This document shows, piece after piece, positions 34,000 to 45,934 of a stretch of DNA of 64,000 bases (its first letter is position 1; every line of letters begins with the position of its first letter). The position numbers and the translations under genes were made by a program. A model generated the notes under the pieces. That model ran no database searches. It was not told the origin of the DNA and saw only the letters and a program-made list of their open reading frames with translations. This stretch comes from Podocnemis expansa. Lineage: Eukaryota; Chordata; Testudines; Podocnemididae. The DNA lies in assembly GCA_007922195.1 (NCBI GenBank), contig ML681963.1:51468084-51532083 (forward strand), read 5' to 3'.

Positions 34000-34200
34000 T
34001 TGGTGGAGTGTGTAGTGCAGTTAAGTGGACAGAGCACCCAGGTTTTATTACCAGCCCTGCCATTAGCCTGCTGGGTGACTGGGGGGCAAGCCACTTCTCT
34101 ATGCCTCAGTTTTTTTCACATGTATAATGAGCCTTTGTAAAGTGCTTGAAGATCTACTGATGTGCTTGAGCATAGTGAGAAACAGCTCCTGCCATGAAGA
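34000..34200 (+). repeat. MIR-like SINE
   Basis: It has a tRNA-type head (GTAGTGCAGTTAAGTGGACAG), then GGGTGACTGGGGGGCAAGCC and TATGCCTCAGTTTTTTTCAC. The order matches MIR. Confidence 0.65.
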
Positions 34201-35135
34201 GCTCCCACTCAAAACAGGCAATACAAGCAAGAGGTGGCAGGGGAAACTGAGGCAGAGAAGATCCAATTTAGCTACTGAGGCAGAACCAGGGGCAAACACA
34301 AGAGTGCGGATCCTCACCCTTGTTTCCAGTCACTACTTGTGTCATCTGAACACGTGCCTAGTCATTACACAACACCAGGCCTTTGGCTCCCAGGATCAGG
34401 CTTTGTGATTTAGTCCATATGGACTCATGTCTGATCACTCCTGCAAGTCAAGCAGAGCCTGTTGACTGATGTGAATGGACATTGGATCAGATCAACGCCA
34501 CCTAGGCCGCAGTGCTCTTCCCCCTCGAAAAACACCCTCAGGACCCCTTAGCTTTTGCACTGAGCTGACACCATTCTAAAGATGAGCGCAGATCCCAGTT
34601 TGCGGGGGTGGGAAAGGCTGGAGCTGAAACCCTGCTCGTGACGGGAGAGTTTGATTGTCTCATCAGTGAAGCTGCTAGGCTGATTGGGTTGCACTCTAGA
34701 GGACCCTTGACCACCAGCAGAGGCTGCCAGCTGTGTTCAGCCAGCATTGCCCTTGCTTTAATGATCGCCAGCGTCTTTGCAGGAGCAGAACAGCACATTA
34801 GAGCTTTGATGGCCTTGGATGCTATTGGCGCACGCGCAGAGGCACTAGATTATTCAGCACCAAGGACAGCAGGAAGCTGCTGACCAAAGAGGAAAGAAAG
34901 GGAAGGAAAAGACCATTGATTATTTGTTTAGGCCCAGGAATTCTTCCCTTGCATCAAACTGAAAAACACAGCCGGTGAAAGTGAGAAAAAAAGGACCAGA
35001 ATTGCATTCCCTTTGTTTTAGATTACCCAGCCATAAAATGGGTCTCACAGGTAACTTCCCTGCTAAAGTGATTTAAGATCTGTAGATGAGAAGACAGTAC
35101 AGAAGAGCAGGTTAATATTATTACTGTAGAGATAA
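34201..35135. other. Host DNA, nothing recognised
   Basis: No supported feature. Confidence 0.3.
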
Positions 35136-35139
35136 TGTA

Positions 35140-35370
35140 GGTCTGGGAATCAGAACACACCTGGATTCTATGCAGGACACTGTCAGAAGCATACGGCTTC
35201 ACTTTAGACAGCTCACATACCCTTTTGCACTTCAGTTTCTCCATCTGTAAAGGAGGGTTAATAAAAATACTTTCCTCCTTGTGCGTGTTGTAAAGCTGAA
35301 TTCACCAAACTTCCTAAAGTAGCTCAAAGTCCTTACATGGAAGGTGTGATAAATATTAACAAAATATTAT
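35140..35370 (+). repeat. MIR-like SINE
   Basis: CACTTCAGTTTCTCCATCTG, then TAAAGGAGGGTTAATAAAAA and TTGTAAAGCTGAATTC, the MIR core and 3' part. Confidence 0.6.
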
Positions 35371-36049
35371 TATTGTCCATGTTTTTCATATGTCACTAGT
35401 GGTTTCAGGTCACTCAATTTTGGGGTGATAAAACTGAGGCACCTTAAAAGGTCTGCTGATTTTCTGAAAGTGCTGAATACTAGTACTGGAGTCAGTCTCT
35501 AGCTGCCTGGCTTTCTTTCTCACACACACTGCATTAAAAAGTTTTTAAAATTTCACTTACTTAGGGTAGAAAGTGCCATTTTATAAAAAGGAAATGTTGG
35601 CATAATATTTTGGAGAATTGTTGGAAAATTTTTGCATTTTGGGGGGAATTTTTCTATGATATCTTTGCTAAAAATGTGGCACACCCTTACCACATTTACC
35701 ACATCTTTGTACTGAAGCCAAGTTGTTTTCTATCATGACATTTTTTTAAAGATTTCATCAAAAGTCGTATTCAAATTTTTGGTAAAAAGACATGGAATCA
35801 CAGAGTCACAGAAAAATTAGTGGAAAATGGGTCCATTTGAAATCAAGCAAAATGAAAACAACTGAAATTTTTGTAAATTTACATTAAATCCTTTCCCTAT
35901 TTGACCTGCTGTACTTGTGACCGGCCCTCTGAAAATCACTTTAAGGTCTCAACAAAAACATTGGAAGGATATTAAATCTTGTACATCATCAGGGTTTAAG
36001 CCAATCTCTAAGGATTAGTGATCACGGACAGATCTATGTGACGAAGAGA

Positions 36050-36170
36050 TGATTTCACATCTGGCTAATGAGATTCTTAAACCTTCCTGAGACATCTGGC
36101 ACTAGCCACTGTCAGATACCGGATTAGATGGACCTTGGGTCCAATCCAGTTTTGCAGTTCCTCAAGAGCG
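36050..36170 (+). mobile_element. CR1 LINE 3' end fragment
   Basis: ATACCGGATTAGATGGACCT, then TGGGTCCAATCCAGTTTTGC, as in CR1 3' termini of reptiles. Confidence 0.65.
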
Positions 36171-37980
36171 GGGCCTCTAAAAATGGAAGGAGCCAAAATT
36201 AAGCATGAACATATTGAAATTGACTTTGACTGGCAGAAAAATATGCCTCTGGTCTTCTGCTATATATGACATGAAGAGACAGAGTGTTTTTCAGTTGGTA
36301 AGGATTGTTAGAGAGAAAGAGAACCATTTCTCCATTCTCTATGACAAAGTGTATTTATTTATTGCTCCTAAATTAAGTGCCAATTTGCACATGTAATTGT
36401 CTTTTAATTGTAATGTAGCTGCATTCAATTGTAATTTAATTAGCAGTGCACCTTATCTCTGGAGGAGCACTTGAAAACATACGGCTCCGCACGGTGTGTG
36501 TAAGGTGCTTCTAAGGATTTCCTTCACTATGAAATCCTTATGTCAAATCATGTCATATTTTCACAGTCTAAATATGATTATTTCTATGATCAAAATATTA
36601 TACAATGCAATAGAAAAACAACATTTCCTCTGGGTGGGGATAGACTGATACAAAATATGAAAACTCTGAATAATTTGTATCTGGAAAAAACATGAGATGA
36701 AACAGGAATAGGAGCTGGTGGTGGCAGTTCAACAGTGATTTTAATGAATGCCCTAGCATAATGTTGGAGGGTGCTGTGACTTAAACACTAAGCTCTTTGG
36801 AAAGAGAGACTTTTTCCTTATATGTGTGTATGTCTAGTCTAGTGCAGTGGGGTCCTGATCTTGTGAGGGACTTCTTGGTATAATAATAATAATTAATTAA
36901 TTAATAAATAGGAGATTTGTCATTGGTTTAAATTGCTATGTTATATATTCTTATATATAATATTAAGAGAAAATGTTAGAGGAGGATGAAAAAGATACAT
37001 ATACACAAAGAAGAGAAGAGAGAATGTAAAGCAGGTGTTGTATGCATTTTCTTATAATACAGGAACAAAGGGACAATCAATGTAATTAAAAAGCAGCGAG
37101 CTAACAAAAGTGGTTAATTAACCTGTGAAAATCATTACCACAGGAGATCATTGATGCTTAGTAGAATTTAAGGTTGGGCTTCTTAGGAGAACCTAAAGCA
37201 GGGAGAATCTAACTCTTTTTATACTCTTTGCAAATTTTAGCCTAGCCATGTATTCGATATTTAGCTGTTTAATAGGAACATCTAGTTACATTTGGCATGT
37301 GAAAATAATGTTTTATTATGGCAAACATTCCATATAATTAAGTTTACCTGAAATTTTCCATTATAAGACAGTGTCTGGTAACTGCTAAACTTTAATTATT
37401 TGGGCTCATATTGTCCGTATTGGGTATTTGCTTCACAATGATTAATTTTCTAATGAAAGAAATGTCTCAGTCATTTCTAAGAATGAAATTAGGGAATAGT
37501 GGTATGTGATCCTGTAATTAAAGCTTTTATGATGCAGACACACTAGGGGTGAATTAAGGTTATCCAGGGAATCTTAATTGTGGCATTTCCTAGCTTTGGA
37601 GCTCTCAACTTTGTACTCTTAATGTTCTTTTAATGCCATTTTTGTCGTGTATTGAGAAATATAAACCCTCTTGCTTCACCATGATTTGACAATTTTAGGC
37701 AGAAACTTCCCCTAAGGACTGATTATTTCAGAATCATCCATTATGGATTTTGGGTTCTTTTTTTTGTTTTATTGTCTTCTGCAGCAACTGGTCCTGAGCA
37801 CTGTCAACAACCACCAGACGGCGTTTGGTGGGTGACAGATGTAATCTGGTCTGGAACCATTGAATGTTCCACTTTACTGTGGAAACCAAAACTTTAGCCA
37901 TGCAATGAAACATCTTAACCACTCTGAGGAATGTAAGATTTTTGGGCCTGATTCTGATTTCACCTAGCTCTGTTTGACAT
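36171..37980. other. AT-rich, repeat-poor stretch; possible conserved noncoding DNA
   Basis: No transposon was recognised. Many TAATTA/ATTAAT cores occur (for example near 36390-36445, 37080-37125 and 37440-37560), and there is a short ATTA simple repeat at 36882-36907. There are no meaningful reading frames. Tissue enhancers look like this, but so does ordinary AT-rich DNA. Confidence 0.3.
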
Positions 37981-38230
37981 CAGTGTAACTGAGAGCAGAA
38001 TCTGGCCCTGTGTGTGGGTCCAGATCTAAATGACATCAGTGCAAATCCAGAGCAGACCGGCAAAAGCCAACAGAGTTGCTCTGACTTTACACCCATGTAA
38101 GTAAGCTTGGAATCCAGCCCAAGGTCAAGGGTTGAATGAAAATAGAAAGAGGTCTTCCTGCTTTGGCCCTCTGTGACTGATTTAATAGGCCAGATCCTGG
38201 AGTTACACTGGTTTACACCAACTGGGGAGC
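37940..38230. repeat. Interspersed repeat with GTGTAA and CATCAGTG motifs
   Basis: GATTCTGATTTCACCTAGCT, GACATCAGTGTAACTGAGAG, CAGAATCTGGCCC and TTTACACCCATGTAAGT resemble a sauropsid repeat built around (A)GTGTAAATC palindromes. The class is unknown to me. Confidence 0.45.
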
Positions 38231-39720
38231 TGGCCCAGTGCTTGCAGTGTCCTTTTAAGATGACCAGCCCTGTTCTAAATGGGAAGGATCATTGTGTCCC
38301 CTGTCCCCTTTCTAGACTGTACACGAGTCCCTTGGCTGTGAGTGTGGTTGATCAGCATTTGGCTGGGCGCCAGGAGGAGCCAGTCATAATTGTTTGATTT
38401 TCATCTCAGTTGAATTGGACAGGCTGTTGTCTGGTGCGTGCAAACAGTAGTTTAATGTTATTGAAGTGTGTCTCCCCCGACCTCTACCTCTAGCTTTATC
38501 GTGGCTTCCGACAAGGTGAAGATGAATAAAGACTCACAGAAGGCCAGCAATCTGCAAGAAGGCAGAGGAATCAGGTCAGCCTGATAAGCAATTGTTTCCT
38601 GAGAGATAACCAGGGAAGCTTAGGGGATGTGGGGTTTCATGGCTGGAGTCATGCCCTACCCATGGGAAAACCTTGGAGCACCAAGGAAAGCAGCCTCACC
38701 CACATGTATCCCATTAGAGGAGTAGGCAGGGAAGTTGCCTCCATGTAATAGGCTGAAGGCCACATCCCATCCCTGGTGGGTCCCCAGGAATAGCATGCAG
38801 TGCCTTGTGTCTGGCAGCCCCCATCCTGTTACCACAAGGCAGGTTGCTGGGGTCTTGTTTTAGCGATGGCTATTCCCAGTGTCTCCAGAGCTCTGTGGGA
38901 AAGACAGCCTGGGACTGAATTATCTTTTCTGGCCGAGTTCCATGAGGCCTTGTCTCCTCTGCTTCATCAGATGGTCCACTATGGAGGGAGGAGATCTGGG
39001 TCTGCCAGATCCTAGCCATGGCGCGAGTGGGGATGACCTGAGATCACAGATATCAGTGAAATCAGGGTTCAGAGTTCTCCTCTATTTACCAGCTCTGGGA
39101 CAATCAATGGGTGTAAATGGAAGGAGAATCTCATCCAAGGAAAAACTGCCCCAGCCTCCTCCTGAGCCAAAACTAGATGATGAATGTTCACGAGAAAAGT
39201 GGCTAGTCCAGCCCTTGCCCGTCTGCAGGGGCTCTTGCCCAATCACAACCAGCAGAGGGGCCTGGGCACCCTGCAGGGTGCTCCACCAGGCATCTGAACA
39301 CCATGGCACATGGCCTGCAGGGCTGATTGCTGTACTGCCAGTCTGTAGCCTTGGGTGGCAAATTCCCAGCCCCCTCCTTCCCCCCAGCAATCCCCAGTAC
39401 TGAGTCCAACAGCCTGGCTGTGGGCCAGCTCCAAGGCTAGGCCCTAAATGAATGGCAGTTTATATCACATTACCGTGTATTGGATATGCTGGTCCATTAC
39501 ATAAACTCAAATGGGCTAAAAGCCCTCACGACAATGCCTCTATTAAGTTTTGTTGGCCTCCTCCAGCAGCTCTTAGGCTGTGTTCCTTCCACTGCAGTCA
39601 GGGGAGACCTGGCACGTGCCAAAATGGTTTACATGCAATGTACATTATTGAGATGAATTACTATTATCATAGAACAAATAAAGACACTAGGCTCTTATCT
39701 ACCTTAGGGACTTTAATGGC
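38231..39720. other. Host DNA, nothing recognised
   Basis: The longest open frame is 38879-39403 (174 codons), which shows no domain. I do not call it a gene. Confidence 0.35.
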
Positions 39721-39724
39721 CCCC

Positions 39725-39930
39725 ATTGCCATTGGATCTGAGCACCTTACAGTCATTAATGTATTTATCCTCTTGACACCCCTGTGAGGCATGAAAGTGC
39801 TACCCTCCCCACGATACAGGTGAGAAACTGAGAGACTAAATGATAGGCCCAAGATTACCCAGGATGTTGGTAGCACGGCAGGGAATTTAATTCAGGCCTC
39901 TCAAGTCCCAGAAGAATATTCTAACCACTG
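39725..39930 (-). repeat. MIR/CORE-SINE
   Basis: The plus strand reads GAGAAACTGAGAGACTAAAT, GATAGGCCCAAGATTACCCA and GTAGCACGGCAGGGAATTTA, then a tRNA-head complement near CTAACCACTGAACCATCC. Confidence 0.7.
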
Positions 39931-40571
39931 AACCATCCTTCTTCTTGAAACAGAGCATCCCTAAAGCCTTTGAATTCATCCTCACCTGCTAACTCAGCCC
40001 TCGGAGGCCTACCTCTGGGCCAAATCTTCAGCTGCCGAGAAGCAGAATAGCTCCACTGAGGTCGATGATTTACACTAGCTGACATCTGGCTCCAGGGCCC
40101 CCTGCATAACAGAGTTTACAGTCTAAGCATAGATGCTTGATGGTAGATGATGGCACCTGATACAGGTTAAGAGAACAGCCATATGTGGACGACTGTTCCT
40201 TGCGTTCACTAGCGATGGCTAATGGCTCTTTATTTACTTGTTCATTGTTTTAAATTATACTTGAAACCACAGTGATAGCCTGAAATGCGACTCTCCAAAA
40301 ACGTCATCACAGGCTTTTCTCTTTATTTCCCATCAGTGACTCAATCATAACACATTTGCTATGTTTGCAGCTCAGAACTGCAGTCCTGCAGCCACCATCC
40401 TGCTGCTGCCTGCAAAGCTGAGCCAGGTTATTTCTGACTCATACATCATTGCTTACAATAAAGAGCTGGGAATCAGGACTTAGCTGGTGCCTTATTTCAT
40501 GATGCATGAAGCAGAACAAGCATACATCTTGCTGGTCAGCAGTTATATGGGCTCAAGAATGCTACTGAGAC
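39931..40571. other. Host DNA, nothing recognised
   Basis: No supported feature. The left target duplication of the next element is at 40572-40583. Confidence 0.3.
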
Positions 40572-40583
40572 ATAATCGCTGGG

Positions 40584-41548
40584 AAACAAGCAAGAAATCC
40601 TGTGGCACTTAAAGGCTAACAAATTTATTTATTGCATGAAATTTTGTGGGATTAAAATCCCACTTTGTCAGATGATTTCTAATACCACAAAAGCTCATGC
40701 GATAAATAAATTTGTTAGTCTTTAAGTGCCACAGGACCAGAGGCAGCCTTAGACAATTGGGGGCCCTAGGCAAAGGCCCTTAGTGGAGCCTCTTATAGGC
40801 TCCCACAACCTCCCTCCACAGCCTCAGCTCCACACTGTCAGCCCCCCCAATGGTCTCAGCTCCCCCCTCTGCAGCCTAAGCTCCCCCTGGCTAGCCCTGA
40901 CCCTCCTCTCTGCACACCTCCCCCATGGCTCTGGCTCCCCACCCGCTGGCCCCTGCCCACCCTCCACACACCCCCAGCAGCCATGGTATCTAGCCCTCCC
41001 AATGGCTCTGGCTCCCAGGAGCCAGCCTCTTCTGCCTGCCAGAGGCGTCCAACCCACCCCCCCATGGCCACTTCTTCCAGTGGTCAGCTCTTTCCATAGC
41101 CCCAGCACCCTGCCAGAGGCCCCAAAAATGGCCCTGATACCCTGCTGGGGGCCCCAACCCCTCCACTGCCAAAGGCAAGGGGCAGGGCAGGAGCACAGAC
41201 TTGGGCCTCTGGGCTGGCCCATCCTGTCCCTGGGGCACGGTGGGAGCCCTGCTTCTAGAACAGTGCATTCTGCCCCATACCCTCCCCCTAGCACCAAGGC
41301 TCCCGCAGCCCAATTGGCCCTGGGCCTCGTCTACCCACAGAGCCCTGCCCCTGCTGCTGGCCCTGGCCCTGGCCCCCTGCCATGTGTTCTGCAGGGTGGG
41401 AGACAGACACTGCTTTTGGGGTAGTCAAAGTGGCCCCTTGCTGCTTGGGGGACTTAGGCTGGTACCTGCTTCACCTATTCCAAAAGCCGCCTCTGCACAG
41501 GATTCCTTGCTTGTTTTGCAGAACTAGACTAACACAGCTACCCCTGTG
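40584..41548. mobile_element. Penelope-like tails in a head-to-head palindrome, with target duplication
   Basis: 40588-40665 is a minus-strand Penelope tail (ATCCTGTGGCACTTAAAGGC...). 40668-40737 is a plus-strand copy of the same tail (AAAAGCTCATGCGATAAATA...GTGCCACAGGAC), which resumes after a nested hAT element at 41504-41548 (CTTGTTTTGCAGAACTAGAC, ACACAGCTACCCC). The whole is flanked by ataatcgctggg (40572-40583) and ataatagctggg (41549-41560), a 12-bp duplication with one mismatch. It therefore went in as one unit. Confidence 0.75.
40738..41495. mobile_element. hAT-like element (CAGAGGYGGC family) nested in the Penelope palindrome
   Basis: The ends are CAGAGGCAGCCTTAGAC on the left and CAGAGGCGGCTTTTGGAAT on the reverse complement of the right. 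The duplication is cacaggac (40730-40737) and cacaggat (41496-41503). The GC-rich interior gives spurious frames up to 213 codons, and GGGGGCCCTAGGC near the left end matches the element at 22527. Confidence 0.82.
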
Positions 41549-41960
41549 ATAATAGCTGGGGGTTTTTATTAAGGAAGTGAGCCAGCACAGCTCACAGGAC
41601 AGGCATGTCTGTCGAAACATGTCTTTCGAAGCCACTTTTCGACGTGCAGCTGCCTATCAGCGTTGCAGATGCTAAACCGACTTAAATGGGATCAGGCAAG
41701 AATGGCAAAGTCCCTCCACGTGGAAACAGTATTATAGGACCTGATGTTGTTCCTATAGGAATCAATAGCAAAACCCCATTGACTTCACAAAAGTAATCAG
41801 GCTGGCAGGGAGTTATTGACAAAATACGGTCTGACATTACCACAGCAATTGTAGGTGGAGCTGGAGAAAGCCTATGGTTGAAGGTGCCTGATACTTTCTG
41901 TTGGTCAGTGGTCTTCAATCCAGTGGCTGGAAGTGGAAGTTGGACAAATTCAGAGTGGCA

Positions 41961-42190
41961 ACAAGGCAAGGTGTACCTTTTTAACCAGCAGAGCAATTAA
42001 CCATTGGAACAACTGACCCAGGGTGATGGCGGATTCTCCATCACTGACAATTATTAAATGGAGATTGGAGGTGTCTCTGAACAATCTGCTCCAGGGTCTA
42101 TTCTATGGAAGTCCCATGGCCTGTATGACACAGGAGGTTAGACTGGATGGTCACAGTGGTGCCTTCCTGCATCGGAATCAATGAATCAGT
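41961..42190 (+). mobile_element. CR1 LINE 3' end
   Basis: GAGCAATTAACCATTGGAAC, CTCCATCACTGACAATTATT, GGAGGTTAGACTGGATGGTC and a decayed (ATCAATGA) tail. This is the standard CR1 3' order. Confidence 0.82.
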
Positions 42191-42628
42191 GAATTCCCTA
42201 GCATCGCAGGGGCCTCATGCATAGGTACACCAGAGTCCTGGGTGTTCTCAGCTTGTAGTCCCTCATACTTTAATTTCCCAATGGCTATAACGTGTTGGTG
42301 TAGTTCTGCTTATGGGGTTGGTGTAGGGGTGGGTGAGTGCTGTTTAGCGACCTAGGATACACAGGAGATCTGCTTAAGTGATCTATTTTTGCAGTCCCTT
42401 CTCTCCTCAAACTCTGTGACTGTATTTCCTCTTTTCCGTTGTTTATATCTTTCACAACTTCAGCAGGGTGGGATATTTTCCATGCTGGGTGTCAACCTCA
42501 AAATGAACCTTGCTAGAAAGTTTCAGCAGAAACAGCTCAGCTGAGTCTGACACCAAATATAACAGGAGATTCACTGTTCTTCCTAGATTAAACAAGCTGA
42601 CAAGGGTTTTCGCCAAGAAGCTCTAGAA
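42191..42628. other. Host DNA, nothing recognised
   Basis: No supported feature. Confidence 0.3.
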
Positions 42629-42815
42629 AAGTTGTTTTCAAATTTAGGGTTGGGACCCAGTCCTGGGTCACAGACCCTCAGGCACTGGATTGTGACACCC
42701 TCTGCTGCCACTGCCAAATGACTGGAATGCATTGCTCAAAGATGGAATTGTTGGGTTGCTGGCATAAATGATTTTTTTCAACTGGGTCCTGAGAGAAGAA
42801 GTTTGAAAATCACTG
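42629..42815. mobile_element. Short hAT-like element
   Basis: The ends are AAGTTGTTTTCAAATTT on the left and CAGTGATTTTCAAACTT on the reverse complement of the right. The duplication is ctctagaa (42621-42628) and ctctagag (42816-42823). It is 187 bp and non-coding. Confidence 0.75.
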
Positions 42816-43084
42816 CTCTAGAGCCTCCATGGTGTTAGCAGGGGCTTAGCATTTGCTCGAGAGGGTAGGGAACAGAGGTCACCATGAGATCAGAGAAGTG
42901 CCTTTTGCTATCCTCATGAAAATTAACCAAAGCCTGACTGGGTTATAGGTAGGGCTTCTGATCTGCGGGTTTATTAATTTCATTTGGGAGAGAGATGGTT
43001 ATTTGTAGCAATTTTTGTGTTTTATGTAGCTGTCCAAAGTTTGGTTTATGGGGCGGGGGGGCATTTTCTTTGTGTCATACTGTC

Positions 43085-43245
43085 TTAGGTCTAGAAAGAT
43101 AGCTGAGTTAGTCTAGTTCAGCAAAGCAAACAAGGAGTCCTGTGATGCTTTTAAAAACTAACATATTTATTGCATTTTACCCACATGAGCTCATGAGATA
43201 AATTTCAGTCTTTAAAAGTGCCACAGGACTTCTTGTTTGTATTAG
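43085..43245. mobile_element. Second Penelope-tail palindrome
   Basis: AAAGATAGCTGAGTTAGTCT through GGAGTCCTGTGATGCTTTTA is a minus-strand tail. It is followed at once by a plus-strand tail, CATGAGCTCATGAGATAAAT to GTGCCACAGGACTTCTTGT. The geometry matches the element at 40584, but I found no target duplication. Confidence 0.65.
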
Positions 43246-44447
43246 CTCTGTTACTCATGGCAGTAGAATATCCTGCAATGAGTTATCACTTTGTAATGTT
43301 ACTCGCTGTGCTTTCATACAACACTCTTCCAAACAGCGCTTCTTTAAACCGTGCTAGGGCACCTCAAGTATGCCCCAGTAGTGTGTTCACAGACCAACCA
43401 ATGCACCGCGCATGAGTGTGCTTTAGCAGTCATGTCCCAGTTGTGTACATTACTGCTCTGCATTGAGAAGCTCATAGATGCAAGGAACCATTTCTGGAAT
43501 TTATTGGAGAAAACCGTTATTGGTGAATCTTACCTTGGTTTTCAGTGCTTCCTTTGCAGATGGGTGAGGGGTGCTAGAAGCAAAGTGGCACAGAAACGGG
43601 CTGGGTTGGAAATAGAAGTAGGAGGAGGAATGGGGACAGGATGGGCAGAAATGTCTGTAAATAGGAGAGCATAAACTCCCCTAGAACCCAGAACTGAGCC
43701 CTGGATTCCTAATTCCTCTGATGTCTTGCAATTATTCTGTGAAACCCACTGGCATCACCCTCTCATGGCTGGTCCAGAGGGAGGAAAACAGCTTACTACT
43801 TACTCTGTTAACTCAAATGGTAGAGTTGCTGGAGATCAGGCTCTCCTTGGGCTGGGCATACATAATGAGGAACAGCCTCTGCCCCCAGGGATTTACAATC
43901 CAAAGCCATGAGCCCAAAACTACTTCACATCAGCAAACTCTGTCCTGCAGGAAGCGTTGTTGAAGTCAGTGCAGGGGAGGAGGGGTGTGTGCAGCGAGGA
44001 GTCTGCTAGCTCTGTGGTTTGCAGAATCAGGGCCTAGTTGAGAAACACATCATCGGCCTTGTTTATCCTTTGATGTGCTAACTTGGGGCCTGGACTATTT
44101 TTCCCTGCCATGTTTTCTATGAATTATTTGAAGGCTTTTCCTGTAGGGATTTTTCTGTTGTATTATTAACCTGAGAAAGTCATTATGGTGCAAGACACTT
44201 TTAGTCTTTGTAACAATCATTTAAAAAAAAAAATCAAGGGAATCTGGGTGCCCTCCTCTTTTTGTGCTTTAGTTTCCCCAATGGTTAAAAAGAGAAAAGG
44301 GGATGGATTCCTCCTCCCCGTCCTTGTAGAGTGGTGGGGGTAGAGAATTGCTAAGAATCACATTCATTAATTAGGATCAGTGTTACAGGCAGGCTCAGAT
44401 GTCCAACCTGAGATCAGGGGCCATTTGCACGGGTGCCGTGTGTACAC
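43246..44447. other. Host DNA, nothing recognised
   Basis: No supported feature. Confidence 0.3.
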
Positions 44448-44520
44448 CAGGGGTCTCAAACACGCAGGCCGCATGCAGCCCCTAAAGCTATTTCCTGCAG
44501 CCCATAATGACACTATTGTT
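44448..44520 (+). mobile_element. hAT-like terminal fragment
   Basis: CAGGGGTCTCAAACACGCAG and GCCGCATGCAGCCCC are a common hAT-type terminus. The other end was not found. Confidence 0.5.
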
Positions 44521-44764
44521 ACCTATATTTGCAATATCATTGCCCTCCTGGAAGAACTTACAATTGAGATAGACAAAGGAAGTATTATTCCCATTTTAAA
44601 GGGAGATTTGCTCATGCAGGGAGTCTGTGGCAGAGCTATGTGCTGCACCCCCTCTCCAGAGTCCCTGTCTGGTGATCTAACCATGGGCTCAGCCTTTCTC
44701 TGTGTGGCTTACATTCAGGAACACACTATTATTCTAGACAACTGTCAAGCATGTGTTAGTGGCA

Positions 44765-44985
44765 ATATGGCTTAATGGCTAGAGAGCTGGATAGAAGATG
44801 GGTTCCAGTTCTGGCTTTGGCCTGGTAGGTGACAATTCATGCCTTCATTCTGGGCCTCAGTGTTTCCATCTGTAAAATGGGAATAGTGATGCTGCCCTTC
44901 CTTTGTAGAGCCCTTTGAGATACCTGGAGGAAAAGTGCTTTGTAAGAGTGATGCATTGTTATTATTTATTAAGTGATTTCCTGAA
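44765..44985 (+). repeat. MIR SINE, nearly full
   Basis: The head AATGGCTAGAGAGCTGG is followed by GGTTCCAGTTCTGGCTTTGG, GCCTCAGTGTTTCCATCTGT, AAAATGGGAATAGTGATGC and a TTTGTAAGAGTGATG 3' part. This is the best-preserved MIR in the window. Confidence 0.85.
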
Positions 44986-45091
44986 CTGGGACCTATAGCT
45001 TCCAGAATGTCCACCCAATGCTGCTAAGTACAATATCTCACTCAGCTATACCATATGAATGCTAGAATGGGCAAAATTCATTCCTACTACA

Positions 45092-45403
45092 CAGGACCGT
45101 AACTATGGCAGGGTGAAAGGTGCATTGTCTTGGGCACTAATTTAATAGGGCACCATGGGGAAGTGATTTGCTCCTGCCATCTCTGGCCATGACAGGGAAG
45201 TGATCCTCCCTGCTGGCTCTGTCTGCAACAGGCGATCGCTGCCATGGCCAGAGAGAGCAGGCGCAATCCCTTCCCCCTGCTCTGGCCGCAGTGGAGACGG
45301 GCCACACCCCCCCCAGCTGTTGTATAAATGGGCCCTGGATCGGGGTGGGAGGTGCCTTCGGGGATGCTTGCCCCAGGTGCCGGAACCCCTAGTTATGGCC
45401 CTG
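45092..45403. mobile_element. hAT-like element (CAGGRCCRTAACTA family)
   Basis: The ends are CAGGACCGTAACTATGG on the left and CAGGGCCATAACTAGGG on the reverse complement of the right. The duplication is ctactaca (45084-45091) and gtgctaca (45404-45411), 6 of 8 identical. The GC-rich interior is non-coding. Confidence 0.75.
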
Positions 45404-45934
45404 GTGCTACAACTCTGGAGACTCCAGTGGTGCTATGCCCTGGATGTGGCCAGTGTTTACTGATCCTTGTCTTCAAAGCCCAGTGCAGCCATGAAGTTTT
45501 ATTACCGACCTGTGTATTACCTCCTCATTTAATTTTTTACTTCTCTATACATCTTTGCTGTGCCTGTATCTTTGACTCTCTTTACTGCCCTCTTACTCTC
45601 TGAGCTGCAGGGGTAACCCTAAATCAACATTAAAAGCCAGTTCCAGGTTTCTGGGCTTCTTAATTCTCTTTAGGATTTGAATTTCATGCAGTGCCCCGGA
45701 TTTTGTTCCCAGACATTGCCCTGGCAATGCTGTGTGGTTTGAGGGGCAGCGGGCTGGGTTAGGCATTCTTTTGTGTGACCTAGAGTTGCTTTAAAAATTA
45801 AGGAGCAAATTCAGTCCCATCCCACCCATCTACTGCCCTTCCTTGGGCAGTTGCTCATGATGGGCCAGGCAGGAGGCAAGAGAGAGGTCCCATGGGGAAG
45901 TTCTGAACCAGGGGTTAAAGAAAGCTGGAACGGT

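Noticed and set aside
33494..34063. 189-codon minus-strand frame
   Set aside because: Its C-terminal half lies in Penelope 3' non-coding DNA and its N-terminal half overlaps a MIR. There is no domain.
38879..39403. 174-codon plus-strand open frame
   Set aside because: No domain, no repeat relationship, no plausible exon limits, and overlapping antisense frames of similar quality.
40783..41424. 213-codon plus-strand open frame, Pro/Leu/Ser-rich
   Set aside because: It lies wholly inside a hAT-like element with a GC-rich interior, and has antisense frames of similar length. It is a composition artefact.
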